Part shown: positions 12,001-24,854 of the stretch, in pieces
Layout of the letters: each line of letters begins with the position of its first letter
Numbering within the stretch: the stretch's first letter is position 1
Origin: Pyxicephalus adspersus
Lineage: Eukaryota > Chordata > Amphibia > Anura > Pyxicephalidae
Length of the DNA: 64,000 nt
Direction: 5' to 3'
NCBI RefSeq assembly: GCF_032062135.1
Contig: NC_092859.1
Location: 89,876,739-89,940,738, forward strand
Notes under the pieces: model-generated
What the model saw: only the letters and a program-made list of their open reading frames with translations
Database searches by the model: none
What the model was told of the DNA's origin: nothing
Translations under genes and position numbers: made by a program

Positions 12001-12801
12001 AAAATACTAAGTTTACACAAAAGCACATTGCAAAACAAAACACTTACATTAAACAAAACAAATACAAAGCACAGAACTGCACATAAAAAATAACCCACAG
12101 GACTTTTATAAACGTCCGTCCCTCTGTGGGTTGAAAAGGCAAACTGTGTTATTAAAACATAAGAGAACGGTTGTGTGATCTTAGCAGTGCATTCTCTTTC
12201 TGTGTCTTAGACTGGGTTGAATGAATAGAAAATATTATCTACTTCTGAATAAACATAATAATGATAATAATTTCCCATTTTATTCATGTATAACATATAA
12301 TGCAACAGCATATACCATACCCATTACAATTACTAACAATAATGATACTATTGTGTGTAAAGTTATCACTATTGTAAATTGCATAATAATTAATAAACAA
12401 TAGTTACCTAATTGTAAGATCTGTGAGGAAAGAAAAGAAAACAACGTTTTTGTCTTTTTGTGATTTGATTGAAGGCACAGCAGGTTTTGATAATACTCAT
12501 AATTTTTAATAAACTTTGTATCATTTTAATTTAGATTGAAAGTAATATAATTTGGCCTGCTAAAATATACAATAATACAGTCAGCAATTAGCCTGTTATC
12601 ATAATTATATAATGTTCTGAAACAAAATTAGTATCTAAGAAAATAAATACACTTGTATTAATTAATTTTTGTAATGCAACTGAGATAGAAAAATTTATTA
12701 AAAAAGGTACTTTTTTGCTATTATTACAATACATTTGTAAACACTCCCAATGTGAATGATAAAAAACCTGCCTTGCATTTAAAAGTAAAGCTTGCCACAC
12801 A
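9050..12801. other. mostly unique AT-rich DNA
   Basis: No exon or transposon is recognised. Simple features are a pyrimidine-rich tract at 11318-11392, a T run near 11640, AATACTA-type repeats at 11965-12012 and AT-rich sequence at 12235-12410. The block at about 10040-10345 is higher in complexity and is listed separately. Confidence 0.45.
10040..10345. other. candidate conserved non-coding element
   Basis: A repeat-free block of normal base composition in an AT-rich, repeat-laden neighbourhood. It contains homeobox/POU/Sox-like short motifs and no sustained reading frame. This appearance is typical of developmental enhancers in vertebrate gene deserts, but no alignment was possible, so conservation is a guess. 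Confidence 0.18.
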
Positions 12802-13244
12802 CTTAAAGTGGACCTATCATGATATTTTAACATGCTTTAAAATTTCGGATAACACTTTTATATAATGAAAAAATTTTTTTTTTTTTAAATGTTTTAATTT
12901 TTTTTTATTTAGCTAGAAAAGGAATATCACTCCTCTTCCATCTTTACTACCATGGCTATAAAGACTGAATAGAAAAGACAGAGCCTTCTGGGATCCTTCT
13001 ATGGAGTTTTCCCTGTAATGTAAATTTTTGTAGATTTTTAGGAAGAAACATCACCTGATCTTGCACAAGATCAGGTGATGTAAGGAGAACCCAGAAGAAG
13101 ACTTCAGAGGAAGCCAGCACCTGCTTGTTCCTCTGGAAGAAGAAGGCGTAGGACCAAATGAAATCTAATTGTGGAGGGATTGAGTACTCTGCAAAAGTTA
13201 AGGTAAGTCATTATATATTTTAAAATGAAAGTTCCGCTTTAGGG
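12802..13244. mobile_element. MITE with perfect central hairpin, family M3
   Basis: The left end CTTAAAGTGGACCTATCAT pairs with the complement of the right end, CCTAAAGCGGAACTTTCAT, as terminal inverted repeats. At the centre, ACATCACCTGATCTTG (13048-13063) and its exact complement (13066-13081) are separated by only CA, forming a flawless 16-bp stem. No reading frame. The AAAGCGGAAC-type end is shared in style with the element at 44785-44973. The superfamily is unresolved. The perfect stem in an otherwise imperfect element stands out. Confidence 0.68.
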
Positions 13245-16200
13245 TTATTGTACAATTTTCTTTGGATTTGCCAGTGACTATGTAATGGAAGGGTTTATCT
13301 GATTTGATGTTTGGGTAAACATTTGGATTACATAATTGATAAATTTCAATGTGAATTATTAGCCAAATTACCTTTTTTTGGATTTGTGAACCTATGTAAT
13401 GTTCCAATTACTATCTGTGCCCCACTCTTTCTGTTTCCACTGGAGATCAATGACTCTAGAACAGTTATAAAAAATCTATGCAATCTAAAAATGAAATTTA
13501 CTTCAATTTGAAGAGATTCCACCCCTTTTCCTGATGTGTCTTAGGTAAGGTTTATTGTACTGAATTTCTAAATGCACACTCACTCCAATAATGTAGCAAT
13601 GTTAAAGTTATATCATGGTATTGGTACATAACATTCTAGTAAACAAATTTTCACATAAAAATCACTTTTGGACTCTACACCCCTCTTCTCCCCTGTGTGA
13701 CCAAGTGACCACTGGTTTTAGCACCTTTTAGTCCTTTGACAGGCCACATGACACTGCAGGGTCTGTTTTACATTTGCCTCTTATCCATACTTGGCAGTTT
13801 ATACTGATTTGTCACATCTGCACTCTTCGCATTTGTATGGAGGTTACTGCATTACCAGTAAAAAATGAAATTTCCCCTGGAGTTGGGCGCTAGACTGGTT
13901 TAACCCAAGAAAATGAAAATGAAAAATAAATAAATGACAGATCTGAAGCAGTAGTATTTATCAAGGCATGTAATGATTGTTAATGAAAACCTAACTAATG
14001 GATGAATGGTATATGTGTCTTGTGTTTAGTTAGTTTCAAATCCTTACAATTTGACATGATAGTATGTCCCTGCATAGGCTAGGCAATATACATGGACTGT
14101 AATTTCATATACTTGTATTTATTCATACAATGTTTAGGTATTTTGTAATTCAAGACAATACATTCTCAGTATTCTCAGAAAGTAAGAATTAACATTCTTG
14201 CTTTTTATAGATAAAAATATACCATTAAGAAAAAAAGTGGCATTGTCTTAGCTGTTTCAAGCATTAAGCAGGCTGCATGGTAAAACAAACATTTTTTTAA
14301 AGCTGAAGTTTATTCTGATTATTTGTGGCCCCCCGGTTCCTCTTTTAACTTCTTATCAACATGCTAAATAGATGATTTTATTGCACACTTCAGTCATACA
14401 TAAGACTCAGTGAGATCAGTCTAGGGTTTTGGTTCTTCTATTCGCAATGCACACATTTAATTGCTGGAGCAGATAGGGGCTTGCAGGAAACTGTACATAG
14501 CTTTCTGAAAACAGTGGTAATGCTCCATGTCTCCATGTTTAAAGGAACTAATATAAAACATTATATGGAAGAAAAGGGCAAGATGTCCTCCAACCAGGAA
14601 ATTAGGTCTGCTCTATCTGACCTACTGTAGTTTATAATGTATATTCTGAAAAGCTTTCAGTATGCAGTAAAATCAGATTAGGCAATTATAGTACAAGAGG
14701 GAAGACTGGAAAAATGTTCAAAGAAGGCATCTTTTAGGAGTCATATTAAAAAGACCACAATTACGTTTTCTTAAGACATGACCTAAAGCTGTGAAACAAA
14801 GAATCAACTAATAAAATTGAACTGTACCTGCTGAGATCTGTTGGGATCCTCAATATGCAAGTAAGTTCCCCAGGCAAACCTGACAACCATGGTAATTAGA
14901 TGTTAGTGTATGAGTCATGGCTTTTGCTTTAGGAAAGGTAAGGAGACAATAAATAAATTTGAATCCTCAATATAAGTGATTGAAAACATGCTTGTGTTTT
15001 TTTTATCAGGCATCCTGACGCAAACTACATAGAAGCCTATAAGAGGCAAACTTTGGTATTACGTTTTTCCCACTTCTAGGGCTAATAGGCAAAAATACAA
15101 ATGTGCTGTAAATTAAAAAATAATCTCAATGAAAAAAAAGAATAGGGGAACAGCAACTAATTGTTGGTGATCCAAAAATAACAGCAACTAAAATTGTTGA
15201 GCTTGCATGAGCACAGGGGTACACAGGAATATTTATTCTTCTATTGGCCATTGTAACCCTGCCAACCATAGCAAAAAGGTGAAAAGTTTACATGAGTCCA
15301 TTATAGCATCAAATATGAGCATTAACCCTACTCTGCATCCATGTTTCAACATTTCTCCTTTTCGTTCTGAGAACCTAATACTTGTTATATGTCCAATTTA
15401 TGTTGGAGGTAAAGAAAGGAAAGCTGTAATTCTGCATGACGGGCCAGCTAGCAATGATATACAGAAGTAAATGGGTAGCCACAGAACTACGCAGAACTTT
15501 TTATTTTTTGGTTTAAATGATTTTCAGAGCCACCTGGACCCTCCAATTGGGCCACACATTACTGTAGGTGTTTCTTCTTCCTCTTGTAAAACTGAAATTA
15601 TGTCCTCAGCCTATTTGGAGTTTAGTTACAGCATTCTACTGCAAAACCAAACAAATGATGGAAGTAACAAGAGGGTTGACTGAAAAGAGTTAGAGATTTT
15701 TTTGGCAGACATGACATCTTACCAGTATTTTTTCATATTGCATATTTACTATCTGTAATGTAAATGAATGCTACTGGCATCTAACAGCCGTATGAAAGCC
15801 GGTGTAGGTATCATGTAAGGTTTTGCCGCGTTCATTTCTAAAGGTTTTTTTTTTGTTTGGAGCTGCCATTTAAACAAGAACACACATACATATTTATATA
15901 ACGCACGTTGTTTGTATTTCAATGAATGTTTTTCTGTCACACAGGGCGCAATATCTGTTATTTTCCCTAAATTGTTTCTGTCTCTAGCCCTTGACCAATC
16001 ATTCATCTCCTGCTGATCTGTTCATTTCCCATAAGGTAGATGCAGGGCTCAGTTATGGAACACCTTGCTGTGTTTGCATTAACTACATCTGTAAACCTGT
16101 TTTTATTCTACAAAATTGTTTTACAAATGTTCTTTCATGTCAGATACCAAAGAAAGACCAAAAAGTTTTTTTTTTCAGGATATTGTATAAAATACTGCAA

Positions 16201-16357
16201 AACACTTCACAGTTGAATGCAGAAATAACAAAACACTTATTTAGTTGAATACAAGCAATGTTGCTAGGTAAACTTTAAAAAAAAAATGCAATGAGAAGAG
16301 TTTTGTTTCATTGCTTATTAAAGTAAATCTTTCCTTTTTTTTTAATTTTGTAAAGGA
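13245..16357. other. no supported gene; AT-rich
   Basis: No exon or intact element is recognised. TTTAAAGCTGAAGTTTATTC near 14298 looks like an isolated MITE end. Two open frames of 87 and 70 codons (15207-15470 and 15471-15683) show no motif and are treated as chance. Confidence 0.4.
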
Positions 16358-16460
16358 TTAAAACCTGTCAGGTTTTACTGCAGTCAGAGGTTAGGCTCAT
16401 TTAGTTTTATTGTCTTAGGGTTATTGAGACAGATTTAGACCTGCTGTTAGAGACATGTCT
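16358..16460 (+). repeat. possible MITE/repeat fragment
   Basis: AAAACCTGTCAGGTTTT (16360-16376) is a perfect inverted repeat with a one-base centre. The following ACTGCAGTC tract resembles frog repeat ends related to those at 30787 and 40262. The remainder of any element is not discernible. Confidence 0.3.
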
Positions 16461-17990
16461 CTCTCTGAAAGGGATATAATTCTAAACATGTACAATGGCT
16501 GAAATACAAATATTCTTTGAAAAAAGAGGAATCGTGTTTTTTACACAGATAACATAACAAAAGCTCTACTTTGAGCAATTAAGTTGAGAGATTGATTATT
16601 ATTGTATGTTATGCCAAACTGTTTCACTGCATTATGTGGAAGAATGCTAGAACTTCTGCTAACTTTTATTGTTTTTGATTTCCCATTTGCAGATTTCCTT
16701 TATTTCATTTGTGGCAAAATGTTGTCTCAAGTAAAAGAAGTTAGGGGAAATCTCTCAGGGCCTTAGATAGCAGGCGAGGTTTCTACCCATTCCCTATTCT
16801 TTCCAACACTTACAAAAAGGTTTTGAGTATATAAAAATACTTCAGGATACTAAATAATATTTTTTATGTTTTCTTTAAGAATGTTGGTTTGATCATCGGA
16901 TAAAATTGTTTGATATTTTCAATGAATATAGAATGTTTGCTTCTGAATGATTTTGGGCGATTTGATAATTTAAAGATATGGGGTAAGCTCATATAGTGAG
17001 TTTCCTTTTCATGCTGCACAAAGCTGAAATAGCTCCTAAACGATTTCATCACATTTTTTTCAGTAAACTTTTTACATTTAATGCAATTGCATTAATATTG
17101 ACACATTTACTGTTTATGTTGGGTAAGATATTGTACTAGACATCTAATCTGATTATATAAAATGTTTGACTAGTCAATTAAAAAATAATCCTATACATGT
17201 ATATATGGTATTTTTGAGGAAAGTCCAGTACTTAATTGAAGAAACTTCTACATAGATCAGGGAAAATGTTATCAAAACCTAGTAGGAACATCTAAGTAGA
17301 TCAGAGTAATATACCACTAATACCTACCATTATAATTTTGAAACAACATTTTAGTATGCTTTGGAAGGCTTTGATCTGTTTGAATATTTTAGGACAAAGA
17401 AGTTAAAAAGTGGTTAAAAATGACTAGTACAATATTGAATATGAGAAACACAAATTTATCAAGACCTAAAATTGCATATATATACATATATATGCAAGAT
17501 ATTACTCATTGTTCTTGTAAGATATTACTACATGTTCTTGTAAGTTGGATTTTTATTTGAACATGTACTGAAAAGGGATCTAAATCCCAATTTGGGAGCT
17601 ACATCAAAATACCCAAATAGTGGGATACCACAGTCTGTTTTGAACTGACAGAAAACTGAAGAAGTTCATGCAACTTCCCAAATAGTAAAATACATTGTTT
17701 GCAGAAAATTGTTTATAGTCCTCTATTGCTGGCTGGATAAATGAGGTGTTCCTTTATTTCTGATAAGAGACATTCTACATTATGTAGCTAATGAACGACA
17801 CCTTTCTCATCTGACCATCAAAGGCCAGATGAGGATGAAGCATTGAACGAATTTACTCCAACCTGTTGCTGGGACAACCCTGGGCAACATCTAAAGTCAT
17901 TGGATGTTAGGTAGTATTACTTGTTAGGAAGTATTGCTAATATATTGTGTCCTGATGTTTTCTGTGTCCCTCCTGCTTATGTCTGGTAAG
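16461..17990. other. no supported feature; small tandem at 17498-17552
   Basis: AT-rich unique-looking DNA. TAAGATATTACT plus GTTCTTG occurs twice in a row near 17498-17552, a minor two-unit tandem. Confidence 0.4.
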
Positions 17991-19470
17991 TACAGTTGAA
18001 CCTTCCTTATTTGCCATATTCTTCAGTTTTGTTTTATTTCACCACGTTCCAAGTCAGGACTCAGCAATGTCATTGTTATTTTACCCCCTCAAAAGTTGAA
18101 ATATACAATTTTATTTATGATTTATTTATTTTATTTTTAAGGTTTACTGCACTTTTTTTGCAAAGATATGCCAATTGAATGATAAGAGACTCGGCTAACA
18201 AAGATGGACTCAGCTAACAAATGTACAAAAAAAAGCAGGAAGTAAGGCGCTTGATAACATACTGCATGACGAATATACAGTTCTTCCTGTATACTGTATC
18301 AGAATGTGAGAGAGACACATCGATTTACATACAAACAGGGCTTCCCTGCTGCTTGTGTGCAGGACGGTGGCTTGATGGGGGGAGGGGGCGGTTTGCATGA
18401 CTTGCAAAAGAAATCTTCACCTAAACACAGCTGAGGTTGGGGGTGAGCTTAGGGGGTGAGCTCTTCTGCAACCTCTTGTATCTCTTTATTGACCAAGACA
18501 AACCCTGCAGTTGTTTCTTTTTTTATATCAAAGCACAGCTTGCTCCAGAAGTTACCAAATGTCTAGGCTCCATAAAGTTTTTCTTTTTTTTTCCTTTGTT
18601 TGTGATTAACTCACAGTGAGGATTTTTTACAGTAACTGACACCACGCTGCCTAATATTGAGCTTGTTCCAAATGGGAAGCTCTTCTGTCACGAATGACAG
18701 GGAGGGGAGGCTAACAGGAAGGTGTATAAACTACTAGGCCTCAAATACCTAGGGAAAAGGGAATGGTCACCCCTTGCAAAACCCTAATCCAGCCCTGACT
18801 CCTAACCATATGAGCATCCCCTGAAGGTAGGGATACTCATACCCAGGAACCTAGGCCCTGCTAGCCCTGCACAGCCCTAGCAGTAGGGTCTGGATTGAGA
18901 CTGCTGGTCCCTTCCCCTATGAAGGACCCAGTGTCTCCCTGAGGCCTAGAAAACAACAAATACCTAAACAAAACACCAATACACCAAAAGAACAGCAACT
19001 TATCTTATAGGCAGAAATCAACAGGAACTCAGAATGGCAGGACACTCCAGCTATTCACACCCCAGTAGTGAATATTAACCGCACAGCATGAAGTGTGAGG
19101 CCAGACTAAATGGAAGAGCAGTAATGAGCCCCAGCTGCACCTGATACAAGGGGAGTGGTCATTACAAACAACAACACAGCAACAAGTAAAACCAAAGAGG
19201 CTGTCAGATAATCACACATGCAGCTAGTCTGACAGATCCTCAAACTTCTGTCACGGAAGGGACCGTGACATCTTCATCTCAGCCTTGAGTGAGTTTATGA
19301 CTGAGTTTATGACTTTTTATATTATGCTTTTTACTATTTTTTTATAAACTTATCTTTAAATTGTGGGTAGCATCCAGAACTAATTAAATGATTTTCTATA
19401 GAAACCTACGGGCAATCTTGTTTCGGCTAACAAAGATTTCGGCTAACAAATGTGATCCCGGAACAAATTA
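17991..19470. mobile_element. Tigger/pogo-like DNA transposon relic containing an LTR
   Basis: The left end TACAGTTGAACCTTCC, with TA at the boundary, fits the TA target and CAGTNGAACC-like terminus of pogo/Tigger elements. The motif CGGCTAACAAAG followed by a second GCTAACAAATG occurs at 18192-18219 and again at 19432-19452, the latter followed by GATCCCGGAACAAATTA. From memory this resembles Tigger sub-terminal sequence. The element is about 0.9 kb once the inserted solo LTR (18686-19270) is removed. It has no transposase and the right terminus is eroded. Alternative: two unrelated fragments. Confidence 0.42.
18686..19270 (-). mobile_element. solo LTR, family L-B
   Basis: The borders are TGTCACGAATGACAG and GGGACCGTGACA, giving TG...CA ends with a 7-bp TGTCACG/CGTGACA inverted repeat. 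Both sides carry the 5-bp duplication TCTTC (18681-18685 and 19271-19275). No internal retrotransposon sequence adjoins, so this is a solo LTR of 585 bp. Orientation is uncertain. I chose minus because that reading gives TGTCACGGTCCC at the start and a TATAAGATAAG tract as a possible core promoter. It sits inside the Tigger-like relic and is therefore the younger insertion. Confidence 0.8.
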
Positions 19471-21263
19471 TCTTTTTCTAATTTACAAATTATTATTTTT
19501 TTTTTTTGCTTTTTAATTTATGAGATCATTTTAGTCAATATGAACCCAGTGATTCCAGGATTGGCCTGCTTCTTATACACTGCAACTGTTTAATGCTTTA
19601 CCTTGTAAACAAAGCCAACACATGAGGACTATTTTCTCACTTCCTTTGCTTGAGTCTAAAAGATAATCTAATCTAAAGTCCAGAAGAGGAAACTAGAAAT
19701 GAGAAACTTCATGTTCTGAGTTTGCTTACAGATTTCAGTGAGGAGCTGTGTTGTGAAAGGAAGAAGCAGTACAAAGAGCCAGGTAGTTTGTGTGATGACA
19801 AGAAAAATGCCGATATAAAGAGAAAGCAGTGTGGATCCTGAGGGTTAATTGTGTTAGATATGTCGTTGAATTCATCAGACTGATGAACTAGAGGCAGAAA
19901 AAGTACTGTCCTGTTATTAAAAGCAAACTATTATGAAGCTGCATTGTATCTGGTTGTGTTTTCATTTATTAGTACAGTACTACAGACTGTCGAGTGGCCT
20001 AAGCAGCTGTTGTTAGCAGCCTTTTGGATATAATTTTGTCAGATGCAAACTGGTCACTTAAACAGGAAGAAACCAAAGATTTCTTTAGTAAAAAAGTTAA
20101 ATAAAGTATAGCCAGCAGGTTGATGGTGATATTTCTTCTTTCAACTTTGTAGCATTCTGTATTTCAGAAATAGTTTGGTCAGTTGTCAGTGCCCTACTGC
20201 TGGTTTATGTAAACTGAGGTGAAACAAAGAAATGTAAGCACTCCAAGCCACCAAGAAGGGCAAAAGAATGTCTTATACCATAACAACAATAATATTGTTG
20301 CAATGTTTTTAAAAGTTTTTTAGAAGATCCAATGTGTTTGGTAACTCTGTGTTGTATCCCCTGGAAAAATGCTGTGGTATATGACATTCTATCAGACTCC
20401 CTCAGACAAACTAAAATGCTCTCAGTCCTTTTGTTTTACCACTTATGTATATATAGATTGGATGCTGTGATGTATCTAAATTGTCAAGTAAGCAGACCCA
20501 GAGGCCCATAAGCACATAATTTCCTCTGCTACTGTAAATTGTCCTTAAATTGCGCCCATAATCAGACACTGTTTTTACTGTTGCCTACCCTCCATGCGGC
20601 CTTTGTTCATTAAATGCTAGAAAGAATACCCAAATCTCCTTGCTATTAATGCGTAAAAAAACCTGAGCATCAGCAGCAGATTTACAGTAGAGTAGATTTT
20701 AGCTCCTAGCTGGTTTCAAAGGTATATATGTTACTAATTTATGGGCAGCAGATCACTGCTAAATAGTTCACACTGACACTGGCGTAATACTGAAGAAGTG
20801 CTGCTGAGATAACAGAATATAAAAGGCATGTGTGTTTTCGTAACTGCATCTCAAATTTGCTGCTAAATTCATATGTTTCTATTTCTACTAAACAGTTTCC
20901 TTCAAAAAATAATTATGAAGTACATTGAAGAAGTTGAATGCTTTTTTTTATCTGCAGTGTCGTTTTTTTTTACTTGACTTATTTTTTTGGGATCAAATAA
21001 ATACAAGACATGCTTATTTTGCCACTGATCTGGTGTCTGCCTTTTGGACTATGGATGAGCATCATGCCTTGAAAAAATGTATTGTATTGTATCAGTTTAC
21101 AGTACATAACCTCCTACCCCTCATCTTTGGTGTACAGGCATTAGAAAACAGTTAATATGTTATTTAAATGTAGGATTTTTTAAATTTACAATCTATTTTT
21201 TATCTTATTAGTCTTCTCTTCTGTATACTAAAAAATGCAGAATTAAATTTTATTGTACTTGTT
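19471..21263. other. no supported gene
   Basis: No repeat family recognised. A T-rich run opens the stretch (19496-19508). The block at about 19840-20080 is repeat-free and of higher complexity, a weak candidate for conserved non-coding DNA. Confidence 0.35.
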
Positions 21264-21329
21264 TTCTTATCCTTGTACATCCCTACTGTACATTCTTTCT
21301 TATCCTTGTACATCTCTATTGTACATTCT
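21264..21329 (+). repeat. 33-bp tandem duplication
   Basis: TTCTTATCCTTGTACATC is repeated with a 33-bp period (21264-21296 and 21297-21329), with two substitutions between the units. Confidence 0.85.
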
Positions 21330-21534
21330 TCTCTCATCCATTACCTTTCAAAGCATTTTCAAGCTGTGTACTACATTTATATTCAACTAGGAAATATTTG
21401 TCTATTCGTGGTCAGGTTAGTTTAGGTTGAATGGTCATTGGCCTTTGCATGTTTCAGTGCAGAATTGTATACATTACATCTCAGTCTGGCAATGTTTACT
21501 TATTCTTATATTATCTTATAATATCTCATAAGGA

Positions 21535-22275
21535 CAGATCATGAAAGGATAAAGGGTAAAGGCTGCAATGGGGAAATAGGGAAAAGGAAACTGAACATAG
21601 CCTACTGGGAGAAAGGGCGAAATGGTCAGGTCATAAAGTAAGACATTGTAGCGGGATTTAGACACAGGGAAGGAGATAGAGGGAGAAGTAATATATCTAG
21701 CTATGAACCAGGGAAAAGTAGAGTATAGAATGATTGCCGATCATGGCATGAGGTGGAATCAAGTGACAGATTATGATGGAACACCAAGAGAAGGGCAGAG
21801 AAGGCAGTGTAGATGCTCACCAATAAAGGAAAGAGGAGGAAAAGTGTGAGCTGATCACTAATGCTGGGGACTAAATAAAGACAAGAGAGTATAGCTGATC
21901 ATGGAGAGGGTGAGTAAAATAGAGGATGCAAAAAGAAAATGATAGTGGACTAGGAGGAAGAAGAGGTTGCATTAAAACATATTTGTGGACATCAAAGAGA
22001 CGAGAATGAGTGGGAAGAATAGGTTGCTTGAGGCTGAACATGGTTGAGAAGCAGAATGAAAGATTATTGTGGCCAGGGATTGGGGGTAGAGCAGGAACTG
22101 ATTGTAGATGGGGAAAATAGAAGGCAAAGTAAAAGTTGATTATTGCTAAGCGGTGGAGAAGAGAGTGGAGTGGCAGCTGGTTATGTACCACTGGGTGAGG
22201 ATGAAGAAAAGGACTGGGTATTGATCACAAAGTGAAAAGAAAAGAGACTTAAAGAGAGTAGATTGCAGGGATGTG
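21535..22275 (+). repeat. purine-rich degenerate minisatellite
   Basis: About 740 bp in which the plus strand is strongly enriched in A and G, with recurring phrases such as AGCTGATCA, GATCATGG, GGGAAAATAG and AGAAGG at irregular spacings of roughly 30-45 bp. It looks like an old tandem array that has drifted apart. The minus-strand open frame of 106 codons at its distal end (21871-22191) is a by-product of the low stop-codon density and is not taken as a gene. No element ends were found. Confidence 0.55.
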
Positions 22276-23204
22276 TGTGATTTCACATGTTGGGGTACAT
22301 AAAACCTCTTGTTTTGGAAGGAATGGAATACAGTTGTAGTTCTAACACACTTGCTCAGCTTCTTCATAGGTACAATGCAATAAAGAAGTGTTGTCAATCA
22401 AGAATAGACCGAATGTTATTGTCATAAATGATGCAACTATATGCTACTATATATGGATTTGTAAACTGTATTTTATTGCATGTTTGTTCTTGGACCTTCA
22501 GTCTTGTCCTCTAACTAAATATGTGTGCATGGCAGACAGTAATTATTTTATTTGTAAAATATAAAACACAAAGCACTTAGGGGGCACAGTGTCCTGTTAT
22601 TCACCCCAATGTTGGCTCACTTACATTGCTGTAAATAATTTAGCCACCCCTGTAAAAAAAGAAATGCAAGTTATTTGGATATCCATTTTATTGTCTAAGG
22701 ATACATGTTATTGCAGAATTATTATCACTTTTCTGTTGCCAAATACTTTGAATGTCGATCTCTTTCCCTGCCATATAAATATATTTAGCTAGGTTATCGA
22801 GGATGGGTGTTTTTTTATTTATTTCAACTCAATCATGTAATCCAGATCTATACAAAAATATCTGGTCATTTGCCATCTCTCTTGATGCTGTTGTCAATTT
22901 TTGTACAATACGAAACTGTCAGCTTTTTCTTTTCTTTCTCCGTATGTCTACCTGTCATGTTTTTGTCTTTGTAGAAGAATTTATTTTACCGTTTTATTTC
23001 TTCTATTCAGAAATATTTTGCAGCTGTGTCTTAATTATAGGTATATGGCATTTCGGTTTAAATGTATGTTTTCACAATACTCTAAATACCAATTTAAACA
23101 GGGGTTGGTGACATGGTTATCAGTGCTATTGATCAGAAATGTGTGACTATTAGGTAGCACTCTGCACGAAACTTGCTCTGATCAAAAAGTAAGAATAAAG
23201 CGCT
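22276..23204. other. no supported feature
   Basis: AT-rich DNA. Overlapping open frames at 22803-23146 lack motifs. Confidence 0.4.
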
Positions 23205-23440
23205 ACCCAGCTGCTGCCATGAAATCTCTTGATTGCCTGTTCTCTCTTATGTGTTAGATTGTTGCAGAATCATTTGCATCAAAACAGTTTGATGATTAAT
23301 GGGTGTTTATATTTGCATCTAAATGGAAAAGTTCTCTTTTAACTGATTAACATAGAAATGTGTTCAGGGAATAAAATGGCAGTAATTAGCCATTTGGCGC
23401 TTTGAACATTTTTCATAGCATTTGTTTTCCTGTAAAATTT
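23205..23440. other. candidate conserved non-coding element
   Basis: Repeat-free block with two ATTTGCAT octamer-type sites, TGATTAATGG and CAGTAATTAGCC homeodomain-type sites within about 200 bp, and no coding potential. Dense POU/homeodomain motifs suggest a regulatory element. This is inference from motif content only. Confidence 0.25.
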
Positions 23441-24205
23441 GTAATGTTAACCTCTTTTGTTTGGAATCATTTTCAATACTTTTGTTAGCATTTTAAAAAT
23501 TTGTAAAAGTAAACTATAATTTTTTATTATTTTATATTTTGGTGTGTTTTACATGTTATTACAGCCTAATGTAAAAAATAGATTTATGAGAACAATTTCA
23601 GTTTTAAAATCATAAAGCTAATCTTTCAGAATAATTTATTTTTCCTATTTTAAAAGAAAAATGTGTAACATAGTAAGGTTTTATGTTTGTTTTTTTATTG
23701 TAACTTCCTGGGAATTAGGGTTGTTTTACTGAAGTTCTAAGGTAATACAGTTCTGGAAAGAATAAACTCCTGACATAAGAGTGTACATCATTGTAGTAAT
23801 TGCCAAAGGGTCCAGTCAATGGCTTGCAATAAAGTGTATCTGTTGTACAATCTATTACCTTTCTTTAAAAAGAAACTCCAGAAGTATTGTAGGTAAACTT
23901 AGCTAAGAGTAGTGAGAATGGGCTTCATGTACCCACTCTATGCCAGGATAGAGAAGCCACGGGTAGCTTTTAAGTCATTTCTGTTCAAGGGAATGAGTTT
24001 TGCAAATGGCTGTTACCTATAAGGAAATTAGGCTGTGATAGGGCTCACCAGGAGCATGACGTTTACATTTGTTATGCTGTACCTCATTTATGTTTAAAAT
24101 GACTTGCTACAAGTCTATTCCTAAAATTATTCTATGACTGAAATGATTATATATGCTGCCTTATGCTAGAATCTTCACTAATGAAAATTTACAGTTTTTA
24201 ACTTT
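23441..24205. other. no supported feature
   Basis: T-rich and AT-rich sequence with no recognised element or exon. Confidence 0.4.
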
Positions 24206-24232
24206 CTAAAGGCAGAGCTTTAACAATGTTTA
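24206..24232 (+). repeat. 27-bp dispersed repeat, copy 1
   Basis: This 27-mer, centred on AAAGGCAGAGCTTTAACAAT, recurs in direct orientation at 26322-26348 with a single mismatch. Confidence 0.8.
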
Positions 24233-24854
24233 GTCTTTAAATCTCGAATGGACTGCATTATTCAATTTAGGGGTTCACAAAAATGTAGAATACATTTGTT
24301 GTGTGTGTCATCTTGCTCTTAAACTGAATTCTAAAATTAGATATTAGAGTATCCTGCAAAGAAGGTACAGTCCGCTTCGGAATAAGTCCAAATTGGTCCT
24401 GTTTGGACACGATATATCTTGCATGGTATACAACCTTTGCTTGGTAGACAACCTTTGTGCTAGAACTTGTATCGGTCAAAATGAATCATAACACCGCGCG
24501 CTACCTTTTTTTACCTCTCGAGACAAAGCCACGTCTGCCCAGGAGTGTCAGTATGCCAGTTGCTACCATTCAGTGAACAACCTGTGCTATAACTCTCTGT
24601 GAATTACATAACATCTCCTCCTCCTCCCTTCTCAGCACCATCCTAGTAGGCACTCAAATCTTCTCAGCAAGGTAAAGTGAGGTTAAATTTTAATTTATTT
24701 CATCTAATTGCTTTCGTATTTATGTATTTTAGTATTAGGCATTGTTTAAATTATTCTATACAACCCCATCAATGTGTATTATGCCAATAACTTTAGGATT
24801 TTTTTTCATGGGAACAGATTAATAATTTTCCTTTTATTTCTTACAGGAAAAATG

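Noticed and set aside
21871..22191. 106-codon minus-strand frame rich in Leu, Phe and Pro
   Set aside because: It is the complement of the purine-rich degenerate repeat, whose composition removes stop codons.
22803..23146. Overlapping frames of 102 and 81 codons, Phe/Cys-rich
   Set aside because: T-rich sequence gives Phe- and Cys-rich translations in all frames. No motif.
24480..24680. Possible exon with CAG upstream and GTAAAG downstream
   Set aside because: No sustained frame with recognisable protein. Splice-like dinucleotides alone are too common.
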